Positions 1 through 8,549 of a stretch of DNA of 64,000 bases are shown piece after piece (position 1 is the stretch's first letter; each line of letters starts with the position of its first letter). The notes under the pieces are model-generated. The model worked only from the letters and a program-made list of their open reading frames with translations. It had not been told where the DNA came from and searched no databases. Position numbers and translations under genes: made by a program. Origin of the DNA: UBA11957 sp963603285 (lineage in GTDB: Bacteria; Bacillota; Clostridia; Lachnospirales; Lachnospiraceae); assembly GCA_963603285.1 (NCBI GenBank), contig CAVCMG010000009.1, forward strand, positions 26,410-90,409, written 5' to 3'.

Positions 1-2
1 AA

Positions 3-986
3 ATGGAGCTTTCGTGGCAACTGCAGGTGTCTCAGAAAAAAAGGAATATAAGGGAAAAGCTATATACATGGCTGAAACGGCAGCCGGAAAGAACAGAAAA
101 GGTGCTGTATGCGTATCTGTCCCGGCTGGATGAGGAGCAAGTGGTGGCTCTGGCGGAGGCTTTTTCAGTGGATGACCACAGGAAATGGTATGAAAAGCAG
201 TACAGCGTCAGTGCATGGAGGAAACAGTTATCCCGGCTGTCCCGGCAGGGAAGCGGCGGCGGTCAGGGTGGAAAAACCGGCGGTATATCCGGCGGCAGCA
301 GGCAGGGCGAACAGTCCTACACAGAGCCGGAGACCTCGGAATACGATTACCGGAGGTTTCTTGAAGCGTTTATGGTGATGGGAGAGGAACGACAGCTTGA
401 TCTGTCTTCCTTTGACCTGATGCTGTACACCTACAGCCGACAGAACTATGAACATGCGGTATTTCTCGAATCAGTAGAGACATCGGAGGTAAAAAGGCTG
501 CAGGAGCTGGTGATTGCCATCGACACATCCGGTTCATGCTCCGGGGAGATCGTGCAGCAGTTTCTGCGGGAGACCTTTTCGATTTTGGAAAAGAAGGAGC
601 ATTTTTTCCGGCGAATGCGGGTGCATATCCTGCAGTGTGATTCGATGATTCAGGATTACCGCCTGATCGAAAGCGAAGAAGACTGGAAGGATTACCAGAA
701 GCATCTGAAGATCACCGGCTTTGGTAACACGGATTTCCGGCCAGTATTTGACTGGATTGAACAGAAAAAGCAGGAGGGCGTGGTACGGGATATCAAAGGC
801 CTTTTGTACTTTACCGACGGTGACGGCATCTATCCGCGAAGCGCCCCGGCATACGAGACGGCTTTTGTGTATTTGAATGACCGACTGAACAAAGGAAAAG
901 CCCCGGAGTGGGTACGGACGTTGAATCTGCATCTGGACAGGGAGTTCGAGAATCTGTTTGATATGGAGAGGGACGGAAGGCTGTGA
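3..986 (+). CDS. VWA-like (DUF2201-type) metallopeptidase-related protein, 5' end outside window
   Basis: The visible 327 residues hold a von Willebrand A-like fold: a MIDAS-type AIDTSGS motif near residue 172, a GNTDFRP stretch near 241 and FTDGDG near 271. A Gly/Ser-rich linker lies at about residues 83-100. Family members normally carry an extra N-terminal domain, and the frame meets no stop before the left edge, so the gene almost certainly begins outside the window. It is followed after about 105 bases by an AAA+ ATPase; VWA and MoxR-type ATPase pairs are a known chaperone-like partnership that remodels protein complexes. The substrate cannot be told from sequence. Confidence 0.8.
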   Translation: MELSWQLQVSQKKRNIREKLYTWLKRQPERTEKVLYAYLSRLDEEQVVALAEAFSVDDHRKWYEKQYSVSAWRKQLSRLSRQGSGGGQGGKTGGISGGSRQGEQSYTEPETSEYDYRRFLEAFMVMGEERQLDLSSFDLMLYTYSRQNYEHAVFLESVETSEVKRLQELVIAIDTSGSCSGEIVQQFLRETFSILEKKEHFFRRMRVHILQCDSMIQDYRLIESEEDWKDYQKHLKITGFGNTDFRPVFDWIEQKKQEGVVRDIKGLLYFTDGDGIYPRSAPAYETAFVYLNDRLNKGKAPEWVRTLNLHLDREFENLFDMERDGRL

Positions 987-1091
987 AGACATAGTTTGTA
1001 TAAGGATGGATGGCACTCAGAAGGGCACTCAGGTGTCCCTCGGAAAGATTTCAGTTCAGAAAGTTGATGGACAACAAGGAGAAAACACAAC

Positions 1092-2615
1092 ATGAACATA
1101 CAACGAGCAAAACAGGAGATCATACACACCGTCCGGGCGTATACGGCGAAGGATGGCTGTGGCAGTTACCGGATTCCGGTGCCGAGGCAGAGGCCGATCC
1201 TTTTGATCGGGCCGCCGGGGATCGGTAAGACGGAGATCGTGCGGCAGGCCGCCGAGGAATGTCAGGTGGGCTTTGTGGCGTATACGATTACGCACCATAC
1301 AAGGCAGAGTGCGGTGGGACTTCCGGTGATCGAATCCCAGACCTTTGACGGCGAAACGTATGAGGTGACCCGGTATACGATGAGTGAGATCATTGGTTCG
1401 CTGTATCACTGTATGGAGCAGACCGGAAAGAGAGAGGGCATCCTGTTTATTGACGAGATCAACTGTGTGTCGGAGACATTGATGCCGACGATGCTGCAGC
1501 TGTTGCAGGGCAAGACCTTTGGCGAGTATGCTGTGCCGGAGGGGTGGATTATTGTGACGGCGGGCAATCCATATGTGTATAATACGTCGGTCCGGGAGTT
1601 TGATATGGTGACGCTGGATCGCGTGAAGCGACTGGATGTGGAGCCGGATTACCAGATCTGGCGGGTCTATGCCAGAAAAAAGAGGCTGCACGGGGCGGTT
1701 TTATTTTATCTGGAATGTCGGCAGGACAGGTTTTACTATGCGAAGCGGGAACAGAAGACACTGTACTTTGTGACGGCCAGAGGCTGGGAGGATCTGTCGG
1801 ATATTCTGAAGGTTTATGAGGAACAGGGCACGGATATCGATGTGGAGCTGATCGGTCAGTATCTGCAATGTGAAGAGATTGCACAGGAATTTTACAGCTG
1901 GTACAGACTGTACGTGCAATATAAAGAGGATTTTTCTCACGTTATGTCGGATGACGAAAAGACGAGAGAACAGTTGCAGGAGAGAATGTGCCGGGCAGAC
2001 TGGGAAGAGCGGTGCTGTCTGATCCAGTATGGCTTTTCAAAGATTGCGGAACAGACGCAGCACTGGATAAGTCTGGATGTGCTGGTACAGGAAGCAGAGA
2101 AAACGGCAGAGCTTCTGACAAACTGGATCAGACAGCGTGAAAAAATCACGAACAAAGAAGACGCAGGTGCTTTTGTTGAAGAACAGAAAAAAGCGGTACA
2201 GATAAAGAAAAAAGCCGGACTCTTATCGACAGAGCAGGTAAAGGAGGAAGCTGGGAAACTGTGGCTTCTGGATGAGCTGTATACAGCAGGAAAAAGGGAA
2301 CAGGCAGTAACAGCAGAGGAGTGGCAACAGATCGCTGATCAGTGGCTGCATAGAAAAAAAGAAGAATACAGAATGGTTGCTGCAGACTGCAGCCAGACAC
2401 TGCACCGGATACTGGATCTGTTTTTTACGGCATGGCATACAGAGCAGATGGCAGAATACACGAGGCTCCTGGAGGCGTTGTCCCAGCATGAAGCTACGGT
2501 GCTGTTTTTCCATCGCTACGGAGAACCGCTGTATGAAGACTATCTGTCTGGTGTGATACTGGCGGATGAGAAGCAGGCTCTTTTAAGCGATGTGGAAAAA
2601 TTGATAGAAAGATAA
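1092..2615 (+). CDS. AAA+ ATPase, MoxR-like partner of the VWA protein
   Basis: A 507-residue protein with a Walker A motif GPPGIGKTE near residue 39 and a Walker B region LFIDEIN near 118. A C-terminal half rich in charged helices follows. The gene directly follows the VWA protein on the same strand, so the two are probably one operon. The family uses ATP hydrolysis to remodel or load metals into target complexes together with VWA partners. The C-terminal extension is longer than in small MoxR proteins. The target is unknown. Confidence 0.85.
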   Translation: MNIQRAKQEIIHTVRAYTAKDGCGSYRIPVPRQRPILLIGPPGIGKTEIVRQAAEECQVGFVAYTITHHTRQSAVGLPVIESQTFDGETYEVTRYTMSEIIGSLYHCMEQTGKREGILFIDEINCVSETLMPTMLQLLQGKTFGEYAVPEGWIIVTAGNPYVYNTSVREFDMVTLDRVKRLDVEPDYQIWRVYARKKRLHGAVLFYLECRQDRFYYAKREQKTLYFVTARGWEDLSDILKVYEEQGTDIDVELIGQYLQCEEIAQEFYSWYRLYVQYKEDFSHVMSDDEKTREQLQERMCRADWEERCCLIQYGFSKIAEQTQHWISLDVLVQEAEKTAELLTNWIRQREKITNKEDAGAFVEEQKKAVQIKKKAGLLSTEQVKEEAGKLWLLDELYTAGKREQAVTAEEWQQIADQWLHRKKEEYRMVAADCSQTLHRILDLFFTAWHTEQMAEYTRLLEALSQHEATVLFFHRYGEPLYEDYLSGVILADEKQALLSDVEKLIER

Positions 2616-2785
2616 AACTACAGTTTGCAGGAAATAGAGGAGCTACAGTGATAGAAATATATAGTATATAAACTGGCTGGATACAGAGCGGATCATATAT
2701 TTCAGGTGGGAAATTGCCATGCAGAAAAAGTAAGACATATAAACCCAAACAGCTCATATACTGAAAGAAAAAGGACAGGCGGCGG

Positions 2786-3391
2786 ATGCTGAATTATCTC
2801 TGGGGAGGTATGTTTCTGGCAGGGATCATCTACGGCGCATTTGCAGGGACACTGCCGCAGATCACGGATGGTCTGCTGTCCGGGGCGAAGGAGGCTGTGG
2901 AGCTGTGTCTGTCGGTTGCCGGGATCGTGGCTTTCTGGACAGGACTGATGACGGTGGCCAGAGAGACAGGATTGCTTTGCAGTATGGCAGCGGCGATGCG
3001 TCCGTTCCTGCTGTGGATGATGCCGGGGCTAAAGGGGCAGGAGGCTGCACTGGAGGCGGTGTCTGTCAATCTGGCGGCCAATATACTGGGACTTGGCTGG
3101 GCGGCAACGGCAGCAGGTCTTACGGCAATGGAGGAGCTGGATAAAATCAGGAACCGGCGAGAAAAAGACTCGGATATGAAGAAGGCAACGGATGAGATGT
3201 GTACCCTTCTGATCCTGAATATTTCCTCATTACAGCTGATTCCGGTCAGTACGATCGCCTACCGCAGCCAGTACGGCAGTACAGATCCGGCGGCAGTGGT
3301 GGGGCCGGGCCTTCTGGCTACCCTTGTCAGTACACTCGCGGCGATCGTCTTCTGCCGTATGCGGCAAAGAGGCAGAAAGGCGGCGGTATGA
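2786..3391 (+). CDS. spmA: Spore maturation protein A (nucleoside-recognition domain membrane protein)
   Basis: A 201-residue hydrophobic protein with several membrane segments and the N-terminal LWGGMFLAGIIYGAF pattern seen in SpmA. The segment NLAANILGLGWAATAAGL resembles the nucleoside-recognition (Gate) domain shared with nucleoside transporters. It overlaps the following spmB start by 4 bases (ATGA), the usual coupled pair. In Bacillus, SpmA and SpmB are needed for full spore core dehydration, so the pair suggests a sporulation-capable lineage, although the genes persist in some non-sporulating relatives. Confidence 0.9.
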   Translation: MLNYLWGGMFLAGIIYGAFAGTLPQITDGLLSGAKEAVELCLSVAGIVAFWTGLMTVARETGLLCSMAAAMRPFLLWMMPGLKGQEAALEAVSVNLAANILGLGWAATAAGLTAMEELDKIRNRREKDSDMKKATDEMCTLLILNISSLQLIPVSTIAYRSQYGSTDPAAVVGPGLLATLVSTLAAIVFCRMRQRGRKAAV

Positions 3392-3912
3392 AGGTATTGT
3401 CGTTTATTTCGGCGGTTATGATCCCACTGGTCTGTATCTATGTGATCGGCTATGGCCTGCTACGGAAAAAGGACTGCTACGAGATTTTTACACGCGGTGC
3501 AAAGGACGGGCTGAAAACAGCTATACAGATCCTTCCGACGCTGATCGGCCTTCTGACGGCGGTGGCGGTGCTTCGAAGCTCCGGTCTGCTGGACGGACTG
3601 GGAAAAGGGCTTGGCCAGCTGACAGAGAATATGGGGCTGTCGGGAGAGCTGGTGCCGCTGATCCTTGTGCGCACATTTTCCTACAGTGCGGCGGTGGGTC
3701 TTCTGACGGATCTGTACGCGCGGTTTGGCACGGATTCGACGATCGGCTATACGGCGTCTTTGCTGATGTGCTGTACGGAGACCGTGTTTTATACGATGTC
3801 TTTGTATCTTCTTCATGTGGGGATAAAGAAGAGCCGTTATATTCTGCCGGGGGCGCTGATATCCATGGCGGCCGGGATTCTTGCAAGTGTATGGCTGGCG
3901 GGGATGCGTTGA
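3388..3912 (+). CDS. spmB: Spore maturation protein B
   Basis: The ATG at 3388 overlaps the spmA stop and gives 174 residues, close to the usual SpmB length of about 178; an in-frame start further upstream at 3199 would add unrelated residues and is rejected. The protein begins MKVLSFISAVMIPLVCIYV, has several membrane segments, and carries a Gate-type stretch (LTDLYARFGTDSTIGYTASL) followed by CCTETVFYTMSLY. It is translationally coupled to spmA and probably acts with it at the membrane during spore core dehydration. Confidence 0.9.
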   Translation: MKVLSFISAVMIPLVCIYVIGYGLLRKKDCYEIFTRGAKDGLKTAIQILPTLIGLLTAVAVLRSSGLLDGLGKGLGQLTENMGLSGELVPLILVRTFSYSAAVGLLTDLYARFGTDSTIGYTASLLMCCTETVFYTMSLYLLHVGIKKSRYILPGALISMAAGILASVWLAGMR

Positions 3913-4022
3913 GAAGGTAAGTCCCTGATTCGGATGTGAACGGCTCTCCTTTTGTCATGGCAAAGCTGTAAAACAGAGGCTTGCAAATATGACAGGATCT
4001 ACGGCGATACAGCTGTTTGCCA

Positions 4023-4051
4023 TTGCTTTTTCGAGGCAAATCGGGTATCAT
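4023..4051 (+). promoter_or_regulatory. Predicted promoter of the MarR gene
   Basis: TTGCTT (4023-4028), a 17-base spacer and TATCAT (4046-4051), about 54 bases before the MarR start. An inverted repeat TTTGCC...GGCAAA (4016-4021 and 4035-4040) overlaps the -35 element and could be an operator for autoregulation. Sequence evidence only. Confidence 0.5.
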
Positions 4052-4104
4052 GATGAACATACAGGGGCGCTGGCGATACAGCATCCGGAAGACGGAGGTG
4101 CAAC

Positions 4105-4542
4105 ATGGACCATTACGGTACATTCAATGACATTTTATCAAATCTGTTTCAGGAGATCATGACGATCGAGGGTCGTGAGCTGATCACAGAGGAGTTTTCG
4201 GATATCACGAATAACGATATGCATATCATTGAGGCCGTAGGGATCGAGGAACCGCGCAATATGTCCACTGTAGCTGCCAAGATGATGGTGACCGTGGGAA
4301 CGCTGACGACCGCCGTTAATGGTCTGGTGAAAAAGGGTTATATCGAGCGTATCCGTGGCGAGAAGGACCGCCGGGTCGTAAATCTTGTCTTGACGGAAAA
4401 AGGGAAAAAAGCTTATGCCCATCACCGGAAATTCCATGAGGATATGGTGGAGGCTCTCGTACATAATCTTTCCGAGGAAGAGGCCAATGTGCTGGTGAAG
4501 GCGCTGCAGAATGTACATGACTTTTTTGATACACATAAATAA
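4105..4542 (+). CDS. MarR-family transcriptional regulator
   Basis: A 145-residue winged-helix protein. The recognition-helix region reads MSTVAAKMMVTVGTLTTAVN, followed by LVKKGYIERIRGEKDRR (the wing) and VNLVLTEKGKKAY, the standard MarR order. GGAGGTG lies just before the ATG. In Lachnospiraceae similar proteins often sit before fatty-acid synthesis genes (FabT-like), but none are visible here, so the regulon is unknown. A terminator follows at once, so it is transcribed alone. Confidence 0.88.
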   Translation: MDHYGTFNDILSNLFQEIMTIEGRELITEEFSDITNNDMHIIEAVGIEEPRNMSTVAAKMMVTVGTLTTAVNGLVKKGYIERIRGEKDRRVVNLVLTEKGKKAYAHHRKFHEDMVEALVHNLSEEEANVLVKALQNVHDFFDTHK

Positions 4543-4575
4543 AAAAGCTGCAAAATAAGAATAAAGAAAATGAAG

Positions 4576-4614
4576 AAAACTGTGGATTCTGAAAATGAAC
4601 CCACAGTTTTTTAT
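4576..4614 (+). terminator. Rho-independent terminator after the MarR gene
   Basis: Stem AAAACTGTGG (4576-4585) with CCACAGTTTT (4601-4610), a 15-base loop and a T-rich tail. Confidence 0.85.
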
Positions 4615-4676
4615 TGTCTTAGGATATAAAAGAAAGTTTCAGTAGAGGCTTCTTTTATGTACGCGGGCACAGTGCA

Positions 4677-6416
4677 TCAGGATAGTCCCGCTTGTAAACG
4701 AACATGCTCAGCCAGCAAAGGAAACGAACACGGTCCGGTGACCAGCACAGCCCGGTGAAAGTCTGTCAGCGAGAAATCTTTCCCCTGCTCTGCCATAAGC
4801 GTGGTGCGCAGATCCAGAAACGACAGACAGCCAAGATAATACCGCAGATAGTTGCCGGGATTTTCGATGATGTACTGGTACAGATTTTCCACAGAGTCCA
4901 TATCCGTAATACCAAAATCCGCAAGAAAAGCGGCGGTCTTTTCCAGATCCCAGCCATCTGCATGGATACTGATATCCAGAAGCGAGGCAATACAGAGATT
5001 TAAGGAACGGTCCAGCCAGGCGGCGCCGGCTCCGGCGTAATCGTCTTTGCAAAGTTCGCTGATCAGCGATTCGGCATAGGTGGCCCAGCCCTCGGTATAG
5101 CCGCCGTAGGATAAAAGCCGTCGGATCAGGGGCGGATCGGTGGCATAAAAGCAGACATTCTGGTACAGATGGCCGGGAAAGCCTTCGTGTGCCAGCGTAG
5201 TGTAAAGCGAAAAGCCGTCCAGGGCTTCTGCCGGATTGATGTAGATGATATGGCTCTGCCAGTCGTCCACCGGTGGAACCATATAGTAGGCGGGACTGGA
5301 AAAGGCCTGCAGCTCCGGCTGTACCTCTTTTACTGTATAGCGGGTGGCCGGAAGGTCAGGGAAAAACGGTGCCGTCTGCTCAGAAAGCTGCGCCAGCATC
5401 TGTTCCGGCGACAGGGCCAGATACGGATCTTCTGCAGAAAAAACGTCCGTATCCAGCTTCCCGGCGGCAGCGATATCCGCCGTAAGCTGCCGGTAGAGCC
5501 GTTTCCGGATCGCGTCAATGGAGAGATCTGTGCCGCACATGTACCGGATGCAGGCTTCGTAGTAGTCTCTGCCATTCGGATAACCGGAAAGACCACAGCG
5601 CTCGTGTGCCAGCGGATACAGCGTTTGCAGTGTATCCTCCAGCTCGTGATAAGCGGCAAAGAGTTTTGTCTGCAGCAGCTTAAAATGTGCATTCTCCAGC
5701 TGTTGCAGGGTGTCCGCGGAAAGGGAAAGCGCCCGGCATTTTTCCATAAAGGTCGTCTGCAGAAAATGGAAGGTATCCTCCGCGCCGAGAAATTCCTGGC
5801 ACTGGGCGATCATGGCGTCGATCGTTTCGGCGGCTGGCGCATACCCGGCCTTCGCTTTCTGTGTCAGCATATCCGCATACTGGGAGATGTAGCGCTGCGT
5901 GTCCGAAAGCAACAGCAGGTAGGTCTGGATATCTTCCGGGGAGCGAAAGGTGTATTCCGCAAACAGTACCGGCAGCTGTGCGGAAAGCCCGAGGGAGGAG
6001 CTGGGCATATCCCACAGCATAGCGTAGGGCAAAAGCACCTGCTCCCGTTCGGTGGTATCTTTGAGGATCGCAAGCGTCAGCTGCTGGCTGTCGGACAGCC
6101 GCTCCGGGGAAAAACCGGCAAGGGCTGTCTGTCTGTTTTCAAAGACGGCGGTTTCTTCGGTTATATCGGGCAGAGCAATCTCGCCCAGGGTGACCGGCAG
6201 TTGATCCAGGCCAAAAGCCGCCGGGTCAGCCACTGCGTAGTGCAGGGAAAGCGTATCCGTATACAGAAGCTCCCGGGCATAGAGGCTGCAGTAGTGGTCA
6301 AAACGGCGGCTGTCTGCAGAAAGCCAGTGCCAGCCAAACACACAGCATCCCGCAGTGAAAAGGGCAAGGCCCGTCAGAATCACAGGCCTTTTTGAGATTT
6401 TTGGCAGAGAAATCAC
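4677..6416 (-). CDS. DUF885 family membrane-anchored protein, predicted zinc metallopeptidase
   Basis: A 579-residue protein read leftwards. It has a basic N-terminus and one hydrophobic stretch (residues 12-32) that could be a membrane anchor or a weak lipobox (TAGC). Near residue 414 it holds HEGFPGHLYQ, the HExxPGHxxQ motif of DUF885 proteins, with TEGWATYAE downstream. The start is probably GTG at 6416, about 8 bases after AAAGGA. Residues after the anchor probably face outside. Family members are thought to be peptidases, but a substrate is not established here. Transcribed alone, against the flow of its neighbours. Confidence 0.82.
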   Translation of the reverse strand: MISLPKISKRPVILTGLALFTAGCCVFGWHWLSADSRRFDHYCSLYARELLYTDTLSLHYAVADPAAFGLDQLPVTLGEIALPDITEETAVFENRQTALAGFSPERLSDSQQLTLAILKDTTEREQVLLPYAMLWDMPSSSLGLSAQLPVLFAEYTFRSPEDIQTYLLLLSDTQRYISQYADMLTQKAKAGYAPAAETIDAMIAQCQEFLGAEDTFHFLQTTFMEKCRALSLSADTLQQLENAHFKLLQTKLFAAYHELEDTLQTLYPLAHERCGLSGYPNGRDYYEACIRYMCGTDLSIDAIRKRLYRQLTADIAAAGKLDTDVFSAEDPYLALSPEQMLAQLSEQTAPFFPDLPATRYTVKEVQPELQAFSSPAYYMVPPVDDWQSHIIYINPAEALDGFSLYTTLAHEGFPGHLYQNVCFYATDPPLIRRLLSYGGYTEGWATYAESLISELCKDDYAGAGAAWLDRSLNLCIASLLDISIHADGWDLEKTAAFLADFGITDMDSVENLYQYIIENPGNYLRYYLGCLSFLDLRTTLMAEQGKDFSLTDFHRAVLVTGPCSFPLLAEHVRLQAGLS

Positions 6417-6519
6417 AGGAGAATCCTTTCTATGCAGATTCTGTTAGAAGTCTATGAGAAGATGCAGCTGCCTATGACCGGAAAAAAACCGGGAAGCTGT
6501 TTTCCGAAAAAAGGCAGAT

Positions 6520-6723
6520 TGTGGAAATTGCACAAAAAATATGTCGAAAGAAAGAGCACGCTGTCGATGACTGTGGAAAACGACACGGTTTTTCCACACG
6601 AAAAAGGGATAAAAAACGTGGGAAAATCGGTTATACACAGAGTTATCCACATTATCCACAAAAAAATCCCCAAATTCCTCCACTTTACATAATGTGGTTT
6701 CCAAACAGGCGTTCTGTGGAAAT
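6520..6723. promoter_or_regulatory. Cluster of DnaA-box-like 9-mers
   Basis: Two perfect TTATCCACA boxes abut each other at 6643-6651 and 6652-6660. TTATACACA is at 6631-6639 and TTTTCCACA at 6590-6598. On the other strand, TTTTCCACA is at 6572-6580 and ATTTCCACA (two mismatches) at 6520-6528 and 6715-6723. An AT-rich tract follows. It could be a DnaA box cluster that regulates transcription or titrates DnaA; a replication origin is less likely because no dnaA/dnaN genes flank it and gene strand does not diverge here. Confidence 0.5.
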
Positions 6724-7016
6724 GTGATAAATCGACGGAAAATGCAAAATATACGTTGACATTTGGTAAATCAGACACTACCGGAAAACAGCGATAATTG
6801 TCTGAAAAGTTCACACAATTCAAACATCCGCAGATTGCCGGAGAAAAAAAGTCATGTGCCAGATAGTAGACGAAAAAGTCGAATATGTTGAATTCTAAAT
6901 ATATTTGTGCACATTGCTCAAATTATGACAAAAAAACCATAAATTTTACCAAATAAAACTGGTTTTTGAGGCAAATTCACTATGGCTTTTTCTGTAAAAA
7001 AGTGTATGATAGTACC

Positions 7017-7053
7017 AGATTCGAGTAGTTGTCTGTAAATAGACATCGAATCT
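7017..7053 (+). promoter_or_regulatory. 5' leader hairpin of the atp operon
   Basis: Nested stem: AGATTCGA (7017-7024) with TCGAATCT (7046-7053), and TGTCT (7030-7034) with AGACA (7041-7045). It ends 12-15 bases before the AAGGAAG ribosome binding site, so it may stabilise the mRNA or modulate atpB translation. No T-run follows, so it is not a terminator. Confidence 0.5.
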
Positions 7054-7083
7054 AATATTCTGGCTGGAAAGGAAGTGACATAT

Positions 7084-7758
7084 TTGGAAGCCTATATTTC
7101 AAAAATTAAGGAAGAGATTGAATGCGTTGTTATCAATATCGGTGGCGTGGGCATTCATGAATCTGTGCTGGTTACGTTTTTTATCAGTGTGTTCCTGTTG
7201 GTATTTGGTCTGATCATGACCAGCGGGTTCCGGGTAGAAAATCCATCAAGGCGACAGCTTGTTGTTGAGTCCTTTGTCACATGGCTGACTCGTGTATATG
7301 AAAATGTACTCGGACCGAAGGGCAAGTGCTATGCGACCTACATGGTAACGATCGCCTGCTATATCGGTGTGGCAAACCTTCTTTATGTAATAGGTATTAA
7401 ACCGCCGACAAAGGATGTTACCGTTACCGCTGCCCTGGCTGTTATGACCATTGTACTTGTACAGGTCGCTGGTATCCGGGCAAGAGGCGTAAAGGGCTGG
7501 TTACACAGCTTTGCAGAACCGATGCCGGCAATGCTTCCGATGAACATTCTGGAACTGTTTATTAAACCGGTATCCCTGTGTATGCGACTGTTTGGTAATG
7601 TACTTGGTGCATTTATCATCATGTGTCTGATCGAGGGACTGGTACGTGTCATTTTACCGATTCCGTTCTCATTGTATTTTGACTTCTTTGACGGACTGAT
7701 TCAGGTATATGTATTCACACTGTTGTCTTCTATGTATATTCTGGAAGCAATAGAATAA
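7084..7758 (+). CDS. atpB: ATP synthase F0 subunit a
   Basis: Membrane subunit that forms the ion half-channels next to the c ring. The frame is open from GTG at 7075, but the AGGAAG at 7069-7074 lies too close to it; the in-frame TTG at 7084 is spaced about 9 bases and gives a 224-residue protein. It has five or more membrane helices, and the fourth-helix region contains PVSLCMRLFGNVLGAF with the essential arginine. First gene of the atp operon; no atpI is visible upstream. Confidence 0.93.
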   Translation: MEAYISKIKEEIECVVINIGGVGIHESVLVTFFISVFLLVFGLIMTSGFRVENPSRRQLVVESFVTWLTRVYENVLGPKGKCYATYMVTIACYIGVANLLYVIGIKPPTKDVTVTAALAVMTIVLVQVAGIRARGVKGWLHSFAEPMPAMLPMNILELFIKPVSLCMRLFGNVLGAFIIMCLIEGLVRVILPIPFSLYFDFFDGLIQVYVFTLLSSMYILEAIE

Positions 7759-7801
7759 TTCATTTTTACATTATTTTAAGAAGAAAAGGAGATTTAAGAG
7801 T

Positions 7802-8023
7802 ATGTTTACAGCAATTGGTGCAGGTATTGCCGCTCTTGCAGGTATTGGTGCAGGTATTGGTATTGGTATCGCTACAGGTAAAGCAGTAGAAGCTATCGCT
7901 CGTCAGCCGGAGGCACTGGGAGATATCCGTTCTACACTGCTGATCGGTGCAGCCCTGGCAGAGGCAACTGCCGTTTACGGTTTCGTTGTTGCCGTTCTGA
8001 TCATTCTTCTTCTTGGAGCATAA
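7802..8023 (+). CDS. atpE: ATP synthase F0 subunit c
   Basis: A 73-residue hairpin of two membrane helices around the polar loop ARQPEA. The ion-binding carboxylate is Glu54 in the second helix (LAEATAVY). Na+-type c subunits usually carry a Gln in helix 1 and Glu-Ser-Thr in helix 2; here the helix-1 position is Ile (GIGIGIATGK) and the Ser is Ala, which favours protons. That inference is from motif comparison, not measurement. A GGAG-type ribosome binding site precedes the ATG. Confidence 0.96.
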   Translation: MFTAIGAGIAALAGIGAGIGIGIATGKAVEAIARQPEALGDIRSTLLIGAALAEATAVYGFVVAVLIILLLGA

Positions 8024-8045
8024 CAATAGAAAGGTGGTATAGACA

Positions 8046-8549
8046 ATGTTAAAGTTCGATCTGGTGAACTTTGTTTGTGTCGTTATCAACTTGCTGGTTC
8101 TGTATGTTCTGATGAAAAAGTTTGTTTTTGGCCGTGTGACAAAGATCATTGATGCCAGACAGGCCATGATCGAAGAGAAAAACGCCGCAGCTGCCAAGAC
8201 ACAGGAAGAGGCAGAGTCTCTCAAGAAGGAATATGAAAAGAGCCTGGAGAACGCCAATGAGACATCCGTTCAGATCGTCAGAGAGGCAAAGGATAAGGCC
8301 CGTGCAGAGTACAATAAGATCCTGGCACGTGCCGCTGTGGATGCCGAAGCTATGAAGGACGGCGCACAGAAAGCCATTGCCACAGAGCGTGAGAAACAGA
8401 TGGACGAGCTGCATGTACAGATCATGGATCTGGCCGCTGAGGCAGCCGGCAAGATCATGGCAGACAAGGCCAGTCAGGAAACGGATAAAGCGATCTACGA
8501 CGCATTTTTAAATGAAGCAGGAGATGTTGACGATGCAAAAAACGAGTAA
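8046..8549 (+). CDS. atpF: ATP synthase F0 subunit b
   Basis: A 167-residue stator stalk protein: one N-terminal membrane helix (residues 6-24) followed by a long charged, Ala/Glu/Lys-rich coiled coil. AGGTGG precedes the start. The gene overlaps the start region of the next one, which indicates translational coupling to the delta part of the fusion. Confidence 0.94.
   Translation: MLKFDLVNFVCVVINLLVLYVLMKKFVFGRVTKIIDARQAMIEEKNAAAAKTQEEAESLKKEYEKSLENANETSVQIVREAKDKARAEYNKILARAAVDAEAMKDGAQKAIATEREKQMDELHVQIMDLAAEAAGKIMADKASQETDKAIYDAFLNEAGDVDDAKNE

Larger units (their letters stand above)
6417..7074. other. Gene-free AT-rich region before the ATP synthase operon
   Basis: No convincing gene on either strand; the three overlapping short frames here lack ribosome binding sites and have random-looking composition. 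The region holds the DnaA-box-like cluster (6520-6723), an AT-rich tract (6880-6960) and the atp operon leader hairpin (7017-7053). A possible -10 TATGAT lies at 7005-7010, but no good -35 was found. Confidence 0.7.

Noticed and set aside
1010..1228. Small ORF between the VWA and ATPase genes
   Set aside because: It overlaps the ATPase start in another frame and has no ribosome binding site.
3199..3387. Longer start for spmB
   Set aside because: It lies inside spmA in another frame, has no ribosome binding site and lacks SpmB-like residues; the ATG at 3388 gives the usual length.
5169..6395. Long forward-strand frame inside the DUF885 gene
   Set aside because: It is a shadow of the reverse-strand gene: basic, low in motifs, without a ribosome binding site.
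6520..6723. Chromosomal replication origin
   Set aside because: Several DnaA-box-like sites and an AT-rich tract are present, but there is no dnaA, dnaN, rpmH or recF nearby and genes on both sides mostly run in the same direction.
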